Assembly (NCBI RefSeq): GCF_000737695.1
Contig: NZ_JPRM01000006.1
Location: 1-64,000 of the forward strand
Source: Flavobacterium hydatis
Lineage (GTDB): Bacteria > Bacteroidota > Bacteroidia > Flavobacteriales > Flavobacteriaceae
Direction of reading: 5' to 3'
Length of the DNA: 64,000 nucleotides
Position 1 is the stretch's first letter; every line of letters starts with the position of its first letter. Under the pieces are notes generated by a model. The model saw only the letters and a list, made by a program, of their open reading frames with translations, was not told the origin of the DNA and ran no database searches. Made by a program: the position numbers and the translations under genes. This document shows, in pieces, positions 44,391-53,114 of this stretch.

Positions 44391-45218
44391 ATGAATGAAA
44401 TTATTTCCTATTTCAGCACAATTCCATCTTTACACAGGAGTCTGATTCTTGTAAGTGGAATTACCATCTTCTGGATGATAGAAAACACTTTCCCTCTTTT
44501 TAAATTTAATTATAAAAAATGGAATCATGCTGGCATTAATTTCTTTCTGACATTTACCACAATTGTCATCAATTTTGTATTAGCATTTATACTACTACAA
44601 ACAGCAGATTGGGCTATCAGGAACAATTTTGGGATTCTACAATGGCTTCCCGAAATCCCCTTATGGCTATATACAATTGTCGGATTATTACTATTAGACT
44701 TAATCGGCGCATATCTAGCCCATTTTACAGAACACAAGATAAAATTTTTATGGCGTTTTCACCTTATTCATCATACCGATACTTGGATTGACACTACAAG
44801 CGGAAATCGACATCATCCTGGAGAAAGCATCATCCGGTTTATTTTTACAACTTTTGGTGTTCTAATTGTAGGAAGTCCGATGTGGATGGTTTTCCTATAC
44901 CAAACACTATCTGTTATATCAACTCAATTTACCCATGCAAACATTTCATTACCCAATAAACTCGATTATTTTTTGAGCTATTTTATTGTTTCCCCAAATA
45001 TGCACAAAGTACATCATCATTATATGTTACCTTATACTGACAGTAATTATGGAAACATTTTCTCGATTTGGGATCGTCTTTTTGGGACATTTATGTTTTT
45101 GCCAAAAGAAGAAATTATCTACGGCATTGACACACACATGAACCCTAAAGAACATAATAATTTGAAAAATTTACTCCAAATTCCGTTTCAAAAACAACGT
45201 TCGCCAAAAAACAGTTAA
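44391..45218 (+). CDS. Sterol desaturase/fatty acid hydroxylase-family protein
   Basis: A 275-residue integral membrane protein with four or five hydrophobic segments and the His-box set of the di-iron fatty acid hydroxylase superfamily: WRFHLIHHTD, GNRHHPGES and MHKVHHH. Such enzymes hydroxylate or desaturate membrane lipids, ornithine lipids or carotenoids. Bacterial members often act on non-sterol lipids; the substrate here is unknown. Monocistronic. Confidence 0.9.
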   Translation: MNEIISYFSTIPSLHRSLILVSGITIFWMIENTFPLFKFNYKKWNHAGINFFLTFTTIVINFVLAFILLQTADWAIRNNFGILQWLPEIPLWLYTIVGLLLLDLIGAYLAHFTEHKIKFLWRFHLIHHTDTWIDTTSGNRHHPGESIIRFIFTTFGVLIVGSPMWMVFLYQTLSVISTQFTHANISLPNKLDYFLSYFIVSPNMHKVHHHYMLPYTDSNYGNIFSIWDRLFGTFMFLPKEEIIYGIDTHMNPKEHNNLKNLLQIPFQKQRSPKNS

Positions 45219-45340
45219 AATCCATAAAAAAAACCAACCATAAGCAACGAAGTAATTATTTTTTTTACTAATATTGATATGTAAATTGAAAATCAATATA
45301 TTATTAATCATTAACCCCTATTTGAATTAATTTTCACGTG

Positions 45341-45619
45341 ATGAAAAAGAGTAACCGTAAAGAATTGACCTGGGAACAAACAGAAAAACTTGTTGCATTG
45401 GCCCTAGAAGAAAAGAATCCTTTTGAAATTATCAAAAAAGAATTTGGACTGGCAGAAAAAGAGGTTTTAGAAATTATGAAAAAGAAGATGCCTACAGAGA
45501 AATTTGAAATGTGGAAAAAGAAAGCTGTTGCTAATAAACCTAAGCCGAAACCTGTTAAGATAGATGATTTTGACGAAGATTTGGATGGAAAATATTATAT
45601 AAAGAATAAATTAGACTAA
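45341..45619 (+). CDS. DUF2805-family (TIGR03643-like) protein
   Basis: A 92-residue basic protein: KELTWEQTEKLVALALEEKNPFEIIKKEFGLAEKEVLEIMKKKMP forms a helix-turn-helix-like core, split here for description only, followed by a Lys/Pro-rich linker and an acidic tail. This matches the small DUF2805 family. DNA binding is plausible from the core but unproved. The ATG at 45341 is used; a GTG just before it adds one residue. Confidence 0.8.
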   Translation: MKKSNRKELTWEQTEKLVALALEEKNPFEIIKKEFGLAEKEVLEIMKKKMPTEKFEMWKKKAVANKPKPKPVKIDDFDEDLDGKYYIKNKLD

Positions 45620-45623
45620 TCAT

Positions 45624-45652
45624 AAAACTCCTGAAATAGGAGTTTTTTTTTA
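45624..45652 (+). terminator. Terminator of the DUF2805-family gene
   Basis: Stem AAAACTCCT / AGGAGTTTT, loop GAAAT, followed by more T residues, 5 bp past the stop. Confidence 0.85.
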
Positions 45653-45732
45653 CCCTTATAAATAATATCTGAATGTTTTTGTAACTTTTTTCAACTTATA
45701 AAGACCAATAACAAAACTAACTCAATAGAATA

Positions 45733-47592
45733 ATGAAAAAAATAATAGTTACACTAGCATTAGCAGCTGTTTTTTTGGGATGTAAAACAGGTAGTTCTGC
45801 TACAGCCTCTGCAAAACCAGAAGTCGCAGTTAATATCAATCTTAATGATGTAAAAGACGACAAAGTTCTCGTTACAGTTACTGCACCAAAAATAACTACA
45901 GACGAAGTAACATATAGCATACCTAAAACTGTTCCCGGAACATACTCTGAGGACAACTACGGTAAATATATTGACGATTTAAAAGCTTATGATGCCAAAG
46001 GAGCACTTCTTACAGTAAAAAAGCTAGATGAAAACACTTGGTCAATATCAAATGCAAAAACATTAAAAACGATCACTTACTTAGTAAACGATACTTTTGA
46101 CACCGAAAAAGGAACAGGTTTTGGTAATGATGATGTTTTCTCTCCTGCAGGAACAAATATCGACGCAGGCGTTAATTTCATGATAAATACACATGGTTTT
46201 GTAGGTTATTTTCAAGATAAACTAGACATTCCTTACAAAGTTACAATTGCACATCCTGCAAAACTTTGGGGAGCAACATCTATGACCGATGAAGACGCAA
46301 GCGACACTAGCGATGTATTTACAACATCTCATTATGCAGTTTTGGTAGAAAATCCAATAATGTATTCTAAACCAGATTACACCTCATTTGACGTAAATGG
46401 AATGGAAATACAAATAGCAGTATATTCTCCTACAGGAAAATTTACAGCAGAAAGTATTACTCCTGAGATGAAAACAATAATGACAGCTCAGAAAAACTTT
46501 TTAGGCAAAATAAATTCGACTAAAAAATACACTGTTTTACTGTATTTATCATCTATGAAACCAGACGACGCTCATGGATTTGGAGCATTAGAACATCCTA
46601 CAGCAACAACAGTTGTTTTACCTGAAATGATGCCTAAAGATGAATTAGTAAAATCAATGAAAGATGTAGTATCTCACGAATTCTTTCATATCGTAACTCC
46701 ATTGACTATTCACTCAAAAGAAATTCAATATTTTGATTACAATGCACCAAAAATGTCTGAGCATTTATGGATGTACGAAGGTGTTACCGAATATTTCGCA
46801 AACCTTTTCCAAATTAATCAAGGTTTAATCGACGAACCAGAATTCTATTCTCGCATTGCAGAGAAAATAGAGCATGCAAAAGCATTAAATGATACAATGT
46901 CATTTACAAAAATGAGTGCCAATGTATTAACACAACCATACAAAGACCAGTACTTAAATGTATACGAAAAAGGAGCACTTATTGGCATGTGTATCGATAT
47001 TATTATTAGAGAGAAAAGCAACGGACAAAGAGGAATCTTAGATTTAATGCATAAATTATCGGATGAATATGGCGTTACAAAACCATTTAATGATAATGAA
47101 CTTTTCGCTAAAATCACTCAATTAACTTACCCAGAAGTTGGTGAATTCCTAAACACTTACGTTGCTGGAACAACACCAATACCTTACGCTACTTATTTAG
47201 CAAAAGTTGGCGTAACTAACGCTGCCGAAAAAGTTCCTGGAACAATTTTCTTAAAAGGTCAAACTCCATATATCACGATAAACCCTGAGACAAAACAAAT
47301 CATGGTTATACCAGAAATGGAATTAAATCCTTTCTTCAAAAGTCTTGACCTAAGAGGAGGAGATTACATACTTTCTATAAATGAAAAACCATATTCATTA
47401 GTAAACATATATGACTTAATTACAGAAAGTACAACATGGAAAGAAAATGACCCAATAACCGTTAAGATAAAACGTGATGGCAAAGATTTAACTTTAAAAG
47501 GTGTTGTTAAACTTCCTTACGAAGAAAAGAATACTTTTAAAGCGACAGATAATTCGAAACAAGCTCTTAGAAATACTTGGTTAAAAGGATAA
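45733..47592 (+). CDS. M61-family metallopeptidase lipoprotein with PDZ domain
   Basis: A 619-residue lipoprotein (signal ending VFLGC). A beta-sandwich N-terminal domain is followed by the zinc peptidase core with HEFFH (His315, Glu316, His319) and the third ligand Glu in the WMYEGVTEYFANL segment, and a C-terminal PDZ domain (about 520-590; LDLRGGDYILSINEKPYS). This is the glycyl-aminopeptidase/M61 arrangement. It would trim peptides in the periplasm or at the outer membrane. Monocistronic. Confidence 0.92.
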   Translation: MKKIIVTLALAAVFLGCKTGSSATASAKPEVAVNINLNDVKDDKVLVTVTAPKITTDEVTYSIPKTVPGTYSEDNYGKYIDDLKAYDAKGALLTVKKLDENTWSISNAKTLKTITYLVNDTFDTEKGTGFGNDDVFSPAGTNIDAGVNFMINTHGFVGYFQDKLDIPYKVTIAHPAKLWGATSMTDEDASDTSDVFTTSHYAVLVENPIMYSKPDYTSFDVNGMEIQIAVYSPTGKFTAESITPEMKTIMTAQKNFLGKINSTKKYTVLLYLSSMKPDDAHGFGALEHPTATTVVLPEMMPKDELVKSMKDVVSHEFFHIVTPLTIHSKEIQYFDYNAPKMSEHLWMYEGVTEYFANLFQINQGLIDEPEFYSRIAEKIEHAKALNDTMSFTKMSANVLTQPYKDQYLNVYEKGALIGMCIDIIIREKSNGQRGILDLMHKLSDEYGVTKPFNDNELFAKITQLTYPEVGEFLNTYVAGTTPIPYATYLAKVGVTNAAEKVPGTIFLKGQTPYITINPETKQIMVIPEMELNPFFKSLDLRGGDYILSINEKPYSLVNIYDLITESTTWKENDPITVKIKRDGKDLTLKGVVKLPYEEKNTFKATDNSKQALRNTWLKG

Positions 47593-47608
47593 TAAGAAAT
47601 AAAAACAA

Positions 47609-47644
47609 GAAAATCCCAATTTAGAAATAGATTGGGATTTTTTT
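47609..47644 (+). terminator. Terminator of the M61 peptidase gene
   Basis: Stem AAAATCCCAAT / ATTGGGATTTT, 10-base loop, followed by T residues. Confidence 0.85.
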
Positions 47645-47712
47645 ATAAATTAAAAGTCGAGCATCGTTTTTTTAAAACTATTTTCTTTATTTTGCAGCAA
47701 AATCTATAAACA

Positions 47713-48423
47713 ATGAAAAAAACTATTATTGCATTCGTTACCCTTGTTCTTTTAGCTTCATGTAACAAAAACGAATCAAAAACCAATTTGCATATTACCG
47801 GAAACATAAAAGGATTAAAGAACGGAACCTTATACATACAAAGAGTTGTCGATACTTCTCTAGTTGCTATAGATAGTATTAAAATTGACGGAAATTCTGC
47901 CTTTGAAGCAAACATCGAATTAAAATCACCAGAGATGTTATATTTATCTTTAGATCGTGGAGTAACTAACTCTTTAGATAACAACATATTATTCTTTGCA
48001 GAACCAGGCACTATTAATATTGATACAAATCTAGATACTTACCTTTCTAGCGCTAAAATTACTGGATCTAAAAACCAAGAATTTTACGAAGATTACAGAA
48101 AAATAAACTCTCGCTTTAATGACGAAAATCTTAGCTTAATTGAATCAAGATTTAAAGCAATAAAAAACAATGACCAAAAAACATTGGATAGCATAAATAC
48201 AAAGCAAGAATCTAATATCAAAAGAAAATATTTATACGCTACAAACTTTGCCATTAACCACAAAGATTACGAAATAGCTCCTTATATCGCCTTATCAGAG
48301 ATATATGATATCAATATCAAATACCTAGATACAATACAAAAATCAATGACTCCAAAAGTAGCACAATCACTTTATGGTAAAAAACTAACAGAGTACATTG
48401 CAAAAATAAAAAAACAGCAATAA
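47713..48423 (+). CDS. DUF4369-domain lipoprotein
   Basis: A 236-residue lipoprotein (signal ending LLASC). Its first half, NLHITGNIKGLKNGTLYIQRV...IDSIKIDGNSAF...ELKSPEMLYLSLD, is the DUF4369 beta-domain that precedes thioredoxin domains in many Bacteroidota proteins. Here no CxxC or thioredoxin fold follows; the second half is helical and Lys-rich. It is thus a short, domain-alone form. Function unknown, probably extracytoplasmic. Confidence 0.85.
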   Translation: MKKTIIAFVTLVLLASCNKNESKTNLHITGNIKGLKNGTLYIQRVVDTSLVAIDSIKIDGNSAFEANIELKSPEMLYLSLDRGVTNSLDNNILFFAEPGTINIDTNLDTYLSSAKITGSKNQEFYEDYRKINSRFNDENLSLIESRFKAIKNNDQKTLDSINTKQESNIKRKYLYATNFAINHKDYEIAPYIALSEIYDINIKYLDTIQKSMTPKVAQSLYGKKLTEYIAKIKKQQ

Positions 48424-48484
48424 GACCATAATACCAAATTGTAAATCAATATTTTACAACTATTTTTTTTATTGCACTTACACT

Positions 48485-48517
48485 AATCCTGTTTTTTAAT
48501 AGAACAGGATTTTTTTA
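48485..48517 (+). terminator. Terminator of the DUF4369 lipoprotein gene
   Basis: Stem AATCCTGTT / AACAGGATT, 9-base loop, followed by TTTTTT. Confidence 0.8.
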
Positions 48518-48654
48518 TGTCTTTTTTTAAATTATTATTTTTTCAAATCTTAAACACTTGACAATTAGATAATTCCATTAAAATAAATCGCATTTTGAGA
48601 TTTTATATTACTGATTTATAATAACTTAGCTTCATAATTTTAAAAAATAATCTT

Positions 48655-49914
48655 ATGAAAAACCCCCCAAGTAACATCAGTCGTGCAAAGTATGATTTTA
48701 TTGATTCATCGGTTATTGAAAAACTAGAATCCTATAATTCCAAACTAAGCCAAGAATCAGAGAAAGTACCCGCTCAAGATCCCTACACCTTAAACGGTCA
48801 AAAATTACGTTTAAATTTTATCCGTAAACAACTAAACACAAATGTTGACTATTTATCCGGAGAAAAAACTTTTAACAACAATGAGAGCCTAAAAGGTAAC
48901 ATCGAAAACTATATAGGAATGAGTCAAATTCCCACCGGAATAATCGAACCATTAGTAATAAACGGAAGTTCAGCTCAAGGAAGTTTCTATGTACCACTAG
49001 CCACTACCGAAGGCTCACTGGTTGCATCATACAACAGAGGCACAAAAGCCTGTAGAGAATCTGGCGCAATTACTACAATCACACTACAAGAAGGCGTACA
49101 AAGAACCCCAACTTTTAAATTTAAAAATTTAATTGATTTAGGAAAATTTGTAGCATGGGTATTAGAACATAAAGAAACCTTTTCTTTATTAACCCGGGAA
49201 ACCAGTAATTATGCAATTCTAAATGACGTAGGAATAAATATAGAAGGAAATGTTCTCATTATAAGATTCGAATATACCTCTGGAGATGCATCAGGTCAAA
49301 ACATGGTTACAATCTGTACAGACAAAATCTGCAAGTTCATCCTAAGCAATTGCCCTATCAAACCTATATTCTGGACAATCGAAGGAAACACATCTGGAGA
49401 CAAAAAAGCAACTTCATTAACCACAAGAGTCCGAGGAAGGAAAATAACCGCTGAAATCACACTAAAAAGAGGTATTATTGAATCTGTACTAAAGATAACT
49501 CCAGAACTACTACAACAACAATGGAAAATAAGTACTTCTGGTTGTATAAAAGGCGGCACAATAGGCACCGCAATGCAAACAACTAATGCTCTTACCGCTT
49601 TGTTTATAGCATGCGGACAAGATGTAGCTTGCTCAAGCGAGGCATCTACTGCCATTACAAGAATAGAAATTGATGAAAATGGAGATTTATATTGCGCCAT
49701 CACGATGCCAAACATAATTATAGGAACTGTTGGCGGCGGAACTTCATTTCCTACTCAAAAAGAATGCTTAGAATTAATAGACTGCTATGGCGCTGGCAAA
49801 AGTAGCAAACTAGCCGAAATAGCAGTTGCTTTATGCTTAACTGGAGAAATTTCTATTCTTGCAGCAATGGGTTCTGGTCAATTTACGGCAGCTCATCAAA
49901 AATTTGGAAGATAA
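48655..49914 (+). CDS. Hydroxymethylglutaryl-CoA reductase
   Basis: A 419-residue enzyme that reduces HMG-CoA to mevalonate. Family blocks are clear: ENYIGMSQIPTGIIEPL, FYVPLATTEGSLVASYNRG with catalytic Glu119, TSGDASGQNMV with Asp211, NTSGDKKATS with the active Lys (250/251), GTVGGGTSFPTQKECLEL, and a C-terminal catalytic His414 in AAHQKFGR. The strongly conserved ATTEG and GGGT blocks and the His near the end look more like the biosynthetic class I layout than the degradative class II form, but the N-terminal 80 residues are unusual. It stands alone; idi lies 3 kb away on the other strand. Confidence 0.9.
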   Translation: MKNPPSNISRAKYDFIDSSVIEKLESYNSKLSQESEKVPAQDPYTLNGQKLRLNFIRKQLNTNVDYLSGEKTFNNNESLKGNIENYIGMSQIPTGIIEPLVINGSSAQGSFYVPLATTEGSLVASYNRGTKACRESGAITTITLQEGVQRTPTFKFKNLIDLGKFVAWVLEHKETFSLLTRETSNYAILNDVGINIEGNVLIIRFEYTSGDASGQNMVTICTDKICKFILSNCPIKPIFWTIEGNTSGDKKATSLTTRVRGRKITAEITLKRGIIESVLKITPELLQQQWKISTSGCIKGGTIGTAMQTTNALTALFIACGQDVACSSEASTAITRIEIDENGDLYCAITMPNIIIGTVGGGTSFPTQKECLELIDCYGAGKSSKLAEIAVALCLTGEISILAAMGSGQFTAAHQKFGR

Positions 49915-49946
49915 TTGCAACATATAATTGAGTATGGCACAAAAAA

Positions 49947-49974
49947 AAAACCATCATATTTCTATGATGGTTTT
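49947..49974 (-). terminator. Terminator of the first tRNA-Thr gene
   Basis: Stem AAAACCATCATA / TATGATGGTTTT, 4-base loop, T-run on the minus strand, 8 bp past the tRNA 3' end. It also faces the HMG-CoA reductase gene and may serve both. Confidence 0.85.
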
Positions 49975-49981
49975 AACTCTG

Positions 49982-50055
49982 AGCCGGCGGAGGGACTCGA
50001 ACCCACGACCTGCTGATTACAAATCAGCTGCTCTAGCCAACTGAGCTACGCTGGC
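49982..50055 (-). tRNA. tRNA-Thr (anticodon TGT), copy 2
   Basis: The minus strand folds into a cloverleaf: acceptor GCCAGCG, D-arm GCTC...GAGC, anticodon stem GCTGA/TCAGC with loop TTTGTAA (anticodon TGT, reading ACA), T-loop TTCGAGT. CCA is not encoded. Two pairs are non-canonical: A-C at position 4 of the acceptor and T-T at the second T-stem pair. Identical to the gene at 50171-50244. Confidence 0.93.
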
Positions 50056-50070
50056 GACTCATTACGGGTG

Positions 50071-50078
50071 CAAATATA
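50071..50078 (-). promoter_or_regulatory. -7 element (TATATTTG) of the first-listed tRNA-Thr gene
   Basis: Full match to TAnnTTTG, 15 bp upstream of the mature 5' end of the tRNA at 49982-50055. Confidence 0.65.
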
Positions 50079-50136
50079 TAACTGTTTTTTGATTCTGCAA
50101 AATAAATTTAAACAATTTTTAAAAATATTTTTTAAA

Positions 50137-50166
50137 CAAAAAAACCATCCTAAAAGGATGGTTTTT
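50137..50166 (-). terminator. Terminator of the upstream tRNA-Thr gene
   Basis: Stem AAAAACCATCC / GGATGGTTTTT, 4-base loop, T-run on the minus strand, immediately past the tRNA at 50171. Confidence 0.85.
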
Positions 50167-50170
50167 GCTG

Positions 50171-50244
50171 AGCCGGCGGAGGGACTCGAACCCACGACCT
50201 GCTGATTACAAATCAGCTGCTCTAGCCAACTGAGCTACGCTGGC
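50171..50244 (-). tRNA. tRNA-Thr (anticodon TGT), copy 1
   Basis: Identical in sequence to the gene 189 bp away, including the same two mismatched pairs and the same flanking bases through the promoter. Each copy has its own -7 element and terminator, so the pair looks like a tandem duplication of a whole transcription unit. Confidence 0.93.
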
Positions 50245-50259
50245 GACTCATTACGGGTG

Positions 50260-50267
50260 CAAATATA
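50260..50267 (-). promoter_or_regulatory. -7 element (TATATTTG) of the second-listed tRNA-Thr gene
   Basis: Full match to TAnnTTTG, 15 bp upstream of the tRNA at 50171-50244, with the same spacing as the other copy. Confidence 0.65.
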
Positions 50268-50321
50268 AAGCGGTTTTTCGTTTTACCAAAATAAATTTGC
50301 ACTTTTTTATCGTTTTTTTTA

Positions 50322-50588
50322 CTACAATTCGTTGATTTTAGCAATCAATTGATTAGCAGTTTCTTCCAATTCAACATTGATTTGTTTGAAATGAGCTTTT
50401 TTATTTTCTACGTTCTTAGCGTTCACTTTTGTGATCAAAGTATCGAAAGCAGCAATAGCCTCATCGATTAAATTGTTAGTTTCTGTAGTTGGTTTTCCTG
50501 TAGTAGAAATTTCAAATAAGTAAACTGCTTCAATAATATCTCCTAAAACGTAGTTGATGTCTTTCTTTAAATTCTTAACGTTTGCCAT
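50322..50588 (-). CDS. Small helical conserved hypothetical protein
   Basis: An 88-residue acidic protein predicted to be all helical, without signal peptide: NLKKDINYVLGDIIEAVYLFE, then ETNNLIDEAIAAFDTLITKV and a C-terminal helix ending IAKINEL. I do not know its function, though similar small proteins occur next to manA-type genes in flavobacteria. It is 56 bp downstream of manA on the same strand. Confidence 0.8.
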   Translation of the reverse strand: MANVKNLKKDINYVLGDIIEAVYLFEISTTGKPTTETNNLIDEAIAAFDTLITKVNAKNVENKKAHFKQINVELEETANQLIAKINEL

Positions 50589-50644
50589 TTTATTTTAATT
50601 TTAATTTGCGTTTGCAAAAGTACACATAATCTTTCTATTACCTG

Positions 50645-51613
50645 CTATGAAATGTAAATTTCTAAGATAGAAGCTTTTCCGTTGAGGATGAACTCATTCA
50701 AAGCAGCTGGAACTAATACCGTATCTCCTTTTTTATATGTCAATTTATTTCCGTCATATTCTATTTCAAAAGAACCTTCGATACACATATAGACCGTAAA
50801 AGTTTCTCTATTTTTATTCACCTCAACCTGACCATCTAACGGAATAAAATTTGTGGTGAAATATGGACAATCAACCACAACATTAGATTCATTTGTTATT
50901 TTCTGATACTCCTTATAAGTATCTACCTTATTATAGTTAATAGCATCTAGCGCTAAATCTACATGCAATTCTCTTTTATTTCCTTGCGCATCTACTCTAT
51001 CAAAATCATACAAACGATACGTAATATCCGATGTTTGCTGAATTTCGGCAACAACCAATCCTGCTCCTATGGCATGAACTGTTCCTGTTTCCAGAAAGAA
51101 AACATCTCCAGGTTTAGCTTTTACATCGTCAAGAATAGAAACGAGTGTGTTATTATTTAGATTCTCAAGATATTCTTCTTTACTAGAATCTTCCTTAAAA
51201 CCTACAATAATCCTAGCATTTTCATCTGCTTGCATCACATACCACATTTCCGTTTTACCAAAAGAATTATGACGTTCCTTTGCCAATTTATCATTAGGAT
51301 GTACTTGTATCGAAAGATCTTCGCGAGCATCAAGATATTTAAAAAGCAACGGAAATTGTTTCCCGAATCGCTCATGAACTTTTGTTCCTAAAATTTCATT
51401 TGGAAATTCTTCTATTATATCTGCTAGCGATTTTCCTTTTAAACTTCCGTTTGCTACAATACTTATATCCCCTTCAACAGTAGATAATTCCCAGCTTTCG
51501 CCAGTAATCTTAGAAGTGATCGGTTTATTTAATACGGTTTTTAATTTTTCGCCTCCCCAAATTCTGTCTTTCAAGATTGGGTCAAACTGTAAGGGATATA
51601 ATTGTGGGGTCAT
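50645..51613 (-). CDS. manA: Mannose-6-phosphate isomerase, class I
   Basis: A 322-residue zinc enzyme interconverting fructose-6-phosphate and mannose-6-phosphate, supplying GDP-mannose for glycans. Visible are the start QFDPILKDRIWGG, zinc ligands in LSIQVHPND and GKTEMWYV, and ETGTVHAIGAG with the third His, followed by a cupin C-terminus. Length is that of the short Bacillus-like form. It lies 65 bp downstream of bcp. Confidence 0.94.
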   Translation of the reverse strand: MTPQLYPLQFDPILKDRIWGGEKLKTVLNKPITSKITGESWELSTVEGDISIVANGSLKGKSLADIIEEFPNEILGTKVHERFGKQFPLLFKYLDAREDLSIQVHPNDKLAKERHNSFGKTEMWYVMQADENARIIVGFKEDSSKEEYLENLNNNTLVSILDDVKAKPGDVFFLETGTVHAIGAGLVVAEIQQTSDITYRLYDFDRVDAQGNKRELHVDLALDAINYNKVDTYKEYQKITNESNVVVDCPYFTTNFIPLDGQVEVNKNRETFTVYMCIEGSFEIEYDGNKLTYKKGDTVLVPAALNEFILNGKASILEIYIS

Positions 51614-51678
51614 TTATATTATATATTTCATACAGATTCATGTTATTCATGAATACTATATATTATTATTCTTTTAAT

Positions 51679-52137
51679 TTATGATACTAATTCTTTAATC
51701 GCTTCTAGTGCCTTAGGAATATGCTTAGCAGCTATCATACTATCAAATATCAGGATTATAACTCCATTTTTATCAACAACATAAGTAACTCTTCCTGGCA
51801 GTAATCCAAGCAATCCAGACGGAACGCCAAAAAGTGTTCTTATCCTTTTATCAACGTCTGAAAGAAGGATAAAAGGCAAATGATGTTTATGAGAAAATTT
51901 TTGATGAGAATCGACACTATCACTACTAATACCAATTACCTCGGCTCCTAAAGCTACAAAATCTTCATATTGATCTCTAAAGCTACAAGCCTCTGTGGTA
52001 CAACCAGGCGTATTATCTTTAGGGTAAAAATAAATAACCAAAGGTTTACGACCAAGTACATCTTTACTCTCAAACACCTCTCCATTAGCATCTTTAGCTG
52101 TAAAATTCGGGATAACATCCCCTACTTTTAATGACAT
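51679..52137 (-). CDS. bcp: Peroxiredoxin (BCP-type thiol peroxidase)
   Basis: A 152-residue thioredoxin-fold peroxidase with the peroxidatic Cys46 in DNTPGCTTEAC and the resolving Cys51 five residues on, the arrangement of atypical 2-Cys BCP/PrxQ enzymes. It reduces hydroperoxides in the cytosol using thioredoxin. The start codon comes one base after the stop of the preceding 6-pyruvoyl-tetrahydropterin synthase-type gene, indicating an operon. Confidence 0.95.
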   Translation of the reverse strand: MSLKVGDVIPNFTAKDANGEVFESKDVLGRKPLVIYFYPKDNTPGCTTEACSFRDQYEDFVALGAEVIGISSDSVDSHQKFSHKHHLPFILLSDVDKRIRTLFGVPSGLLGLLPGRVTYVVDKNGVIILIFDSMIAAKHIPKALEAIKELVS

Positions 52138-52138
52138 T

Positions 52139-52549
52139 TTATTCTCCTTTATAGGTTACAAAATTGCGAGCAGTTTCATATAACACGATTTCTAAATCAA
52201 AATCGGGATTAATCTTTTTTCTAATTTTATTCCAAATCACTACTGCAATATGTTCTGCAGTTGGATTTAAATCTTGAAATTCTGGTACATCAAGATTAAG
52301 ATTTTTATGATCAAATGGCAATTCTACTTCTTCATATATAATATCAGCCAGTATTTTTACATCTATCACAAAACCTGTTTCAGGATCAACTTCTCCAGTA
52401 ACACTTACTGTTAAGTCATAATTATGTCCATGAAAATTGGGGTTATTGCATTTCCCAAAAACGGCATCATTTTTCTCCAACGTCCAATCTTTTCTGTACA
52501 GCCGATGGGCAGCATTAAAATGTGCTTTTCTTGATATCGTTACTCTCAT
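52139..52549 (-). CDS. queD: 6-carboxytetrahydropterin synthase (QueD/PTPS family)
   Basis: A 136-residue enzyme with the zinc ligands His15 (AAHRL) and the FHGHNY pair (His40, His42), the catalytic Cys34 in GKCNNPN, and the PTAEHIAVVIWNKI helix with the conserved His and Glu. QueD makes 6-carboxytetrahydropterin for queuosine; PTPS homologs make tetrahydrobiopterin precursors. The Cys position fits QueD. It sits 12 bp after idi and one base before bcp. Confidence 0.9.
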   Translation of the reverse strand: MRVTISRKAHFNAAHRLYRKDWTLEKNDAVFGKCNNPNFHGHNYDLTVSVTGEVDPETGFVIDVKILADIIYEEVELPFDHKNLNLDVPEFQDLNPTAEHIAVVIWNKIRKKINPDFDLEIVLYETARNFVTYKGE

Positions 52550-52561
52550 GTAGGTTTTGGT

Positions 52562-53089
52562 TTAAATTTTATGGTCTTCTAAAAAATGATAAAACTCGTC
52601 AAAAATTATTTTGAACCAAACAGTGTAAATCTCAGGATGTAATTGCATATCGGTTTTTACATCTTCTATTTTCATCCATTTCCAAGCTTCAACTTCTTCA
52701 GTATTTATAATAGGTTCTTGATTATAATGTCCAATCATAACGTGATCCAGTTCATGCTCTGTTAATCCGTTATCAAAAGGAGCTTTGTATATAAAATGAA
52801 AAAGTTCTTTAAGCGGAGTTTTAAAACCCATTTCTTCAAACAATCTTCGACTTCCTGCTTCGATATTAGTTTCGCCATCTCTCTGGTGACTACAGCAAGT
52901 ATTAGTCCAAAGTAACGGCGAATGATATTTATGATGCGCGCGTTGCTGCAACATAATCTCATTATTATCATTTAAAACAAAAACCGAAAATGCACGATGC
53001 AAAACCGCTTTTTCATGCGCTTCCATTTTTGGCATCAACCCTATTTGCTCATCATTTTGATTAACTAATATTACTTTTTCTTCTATCAT
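52562..53089 (-). CDS. idi: Isopentenyl-diphosphate delta-isomerase, type I
   Basis: A 175-residue Nudix-fold enzyme interconverting IPP and DMAPP. Key parts are the catalytic Cys in WTNTCCSHQR (Cys65/66), the GETNIEAGSRRLFEEMGF Nudix-like box and the acidic LTEHELDHV metal segment. The ATG at 53089 gives the normal start MIEEKVILVNQND; a longer frame adds six residues without support. With the HMG-CoA reductase at 48655, it fits isoprenoid synthesis through mevalonate. Confidence 0.94.
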   Translation of the reverse strand: MIEEKVILVNQNDEQIGLMPKMEAHEKAVLHRAFSVFVLNDNNEIMLQQRAHHKYHSPLLWTNTCCSHQRDGETNIEAGSRRLFEEMGFKTPLKELFHFIYKAPFDNGLTEHELDHVMIGHYNQEPIINTEEVEAWKWMKIEDVKTDMQLHPEIYTVWFKIIFDEFYHFLEDHKI

Positions 53090-53106
53090 AATTGGTATTA
53101 AACACA

Positions 53107-53114
53107 CAAAAATA
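53107..53114 (-). promoter_or_regulatory. -7 element (TATTTTTG) upstream of idi
   Basis: Full match to TAnnTTTG on the minus strand, 17 bp before the idi ATG; probably drives the idi-queD-bcp(-manA) transcript. Confidence 0.45.

Noticed and set aside
49296..49715. Minus-strand reading frame inside the HMG-CoA reductase gene
   Set aside because: The plus-strand frame carries all catalytic blocks, so this is a shadow.
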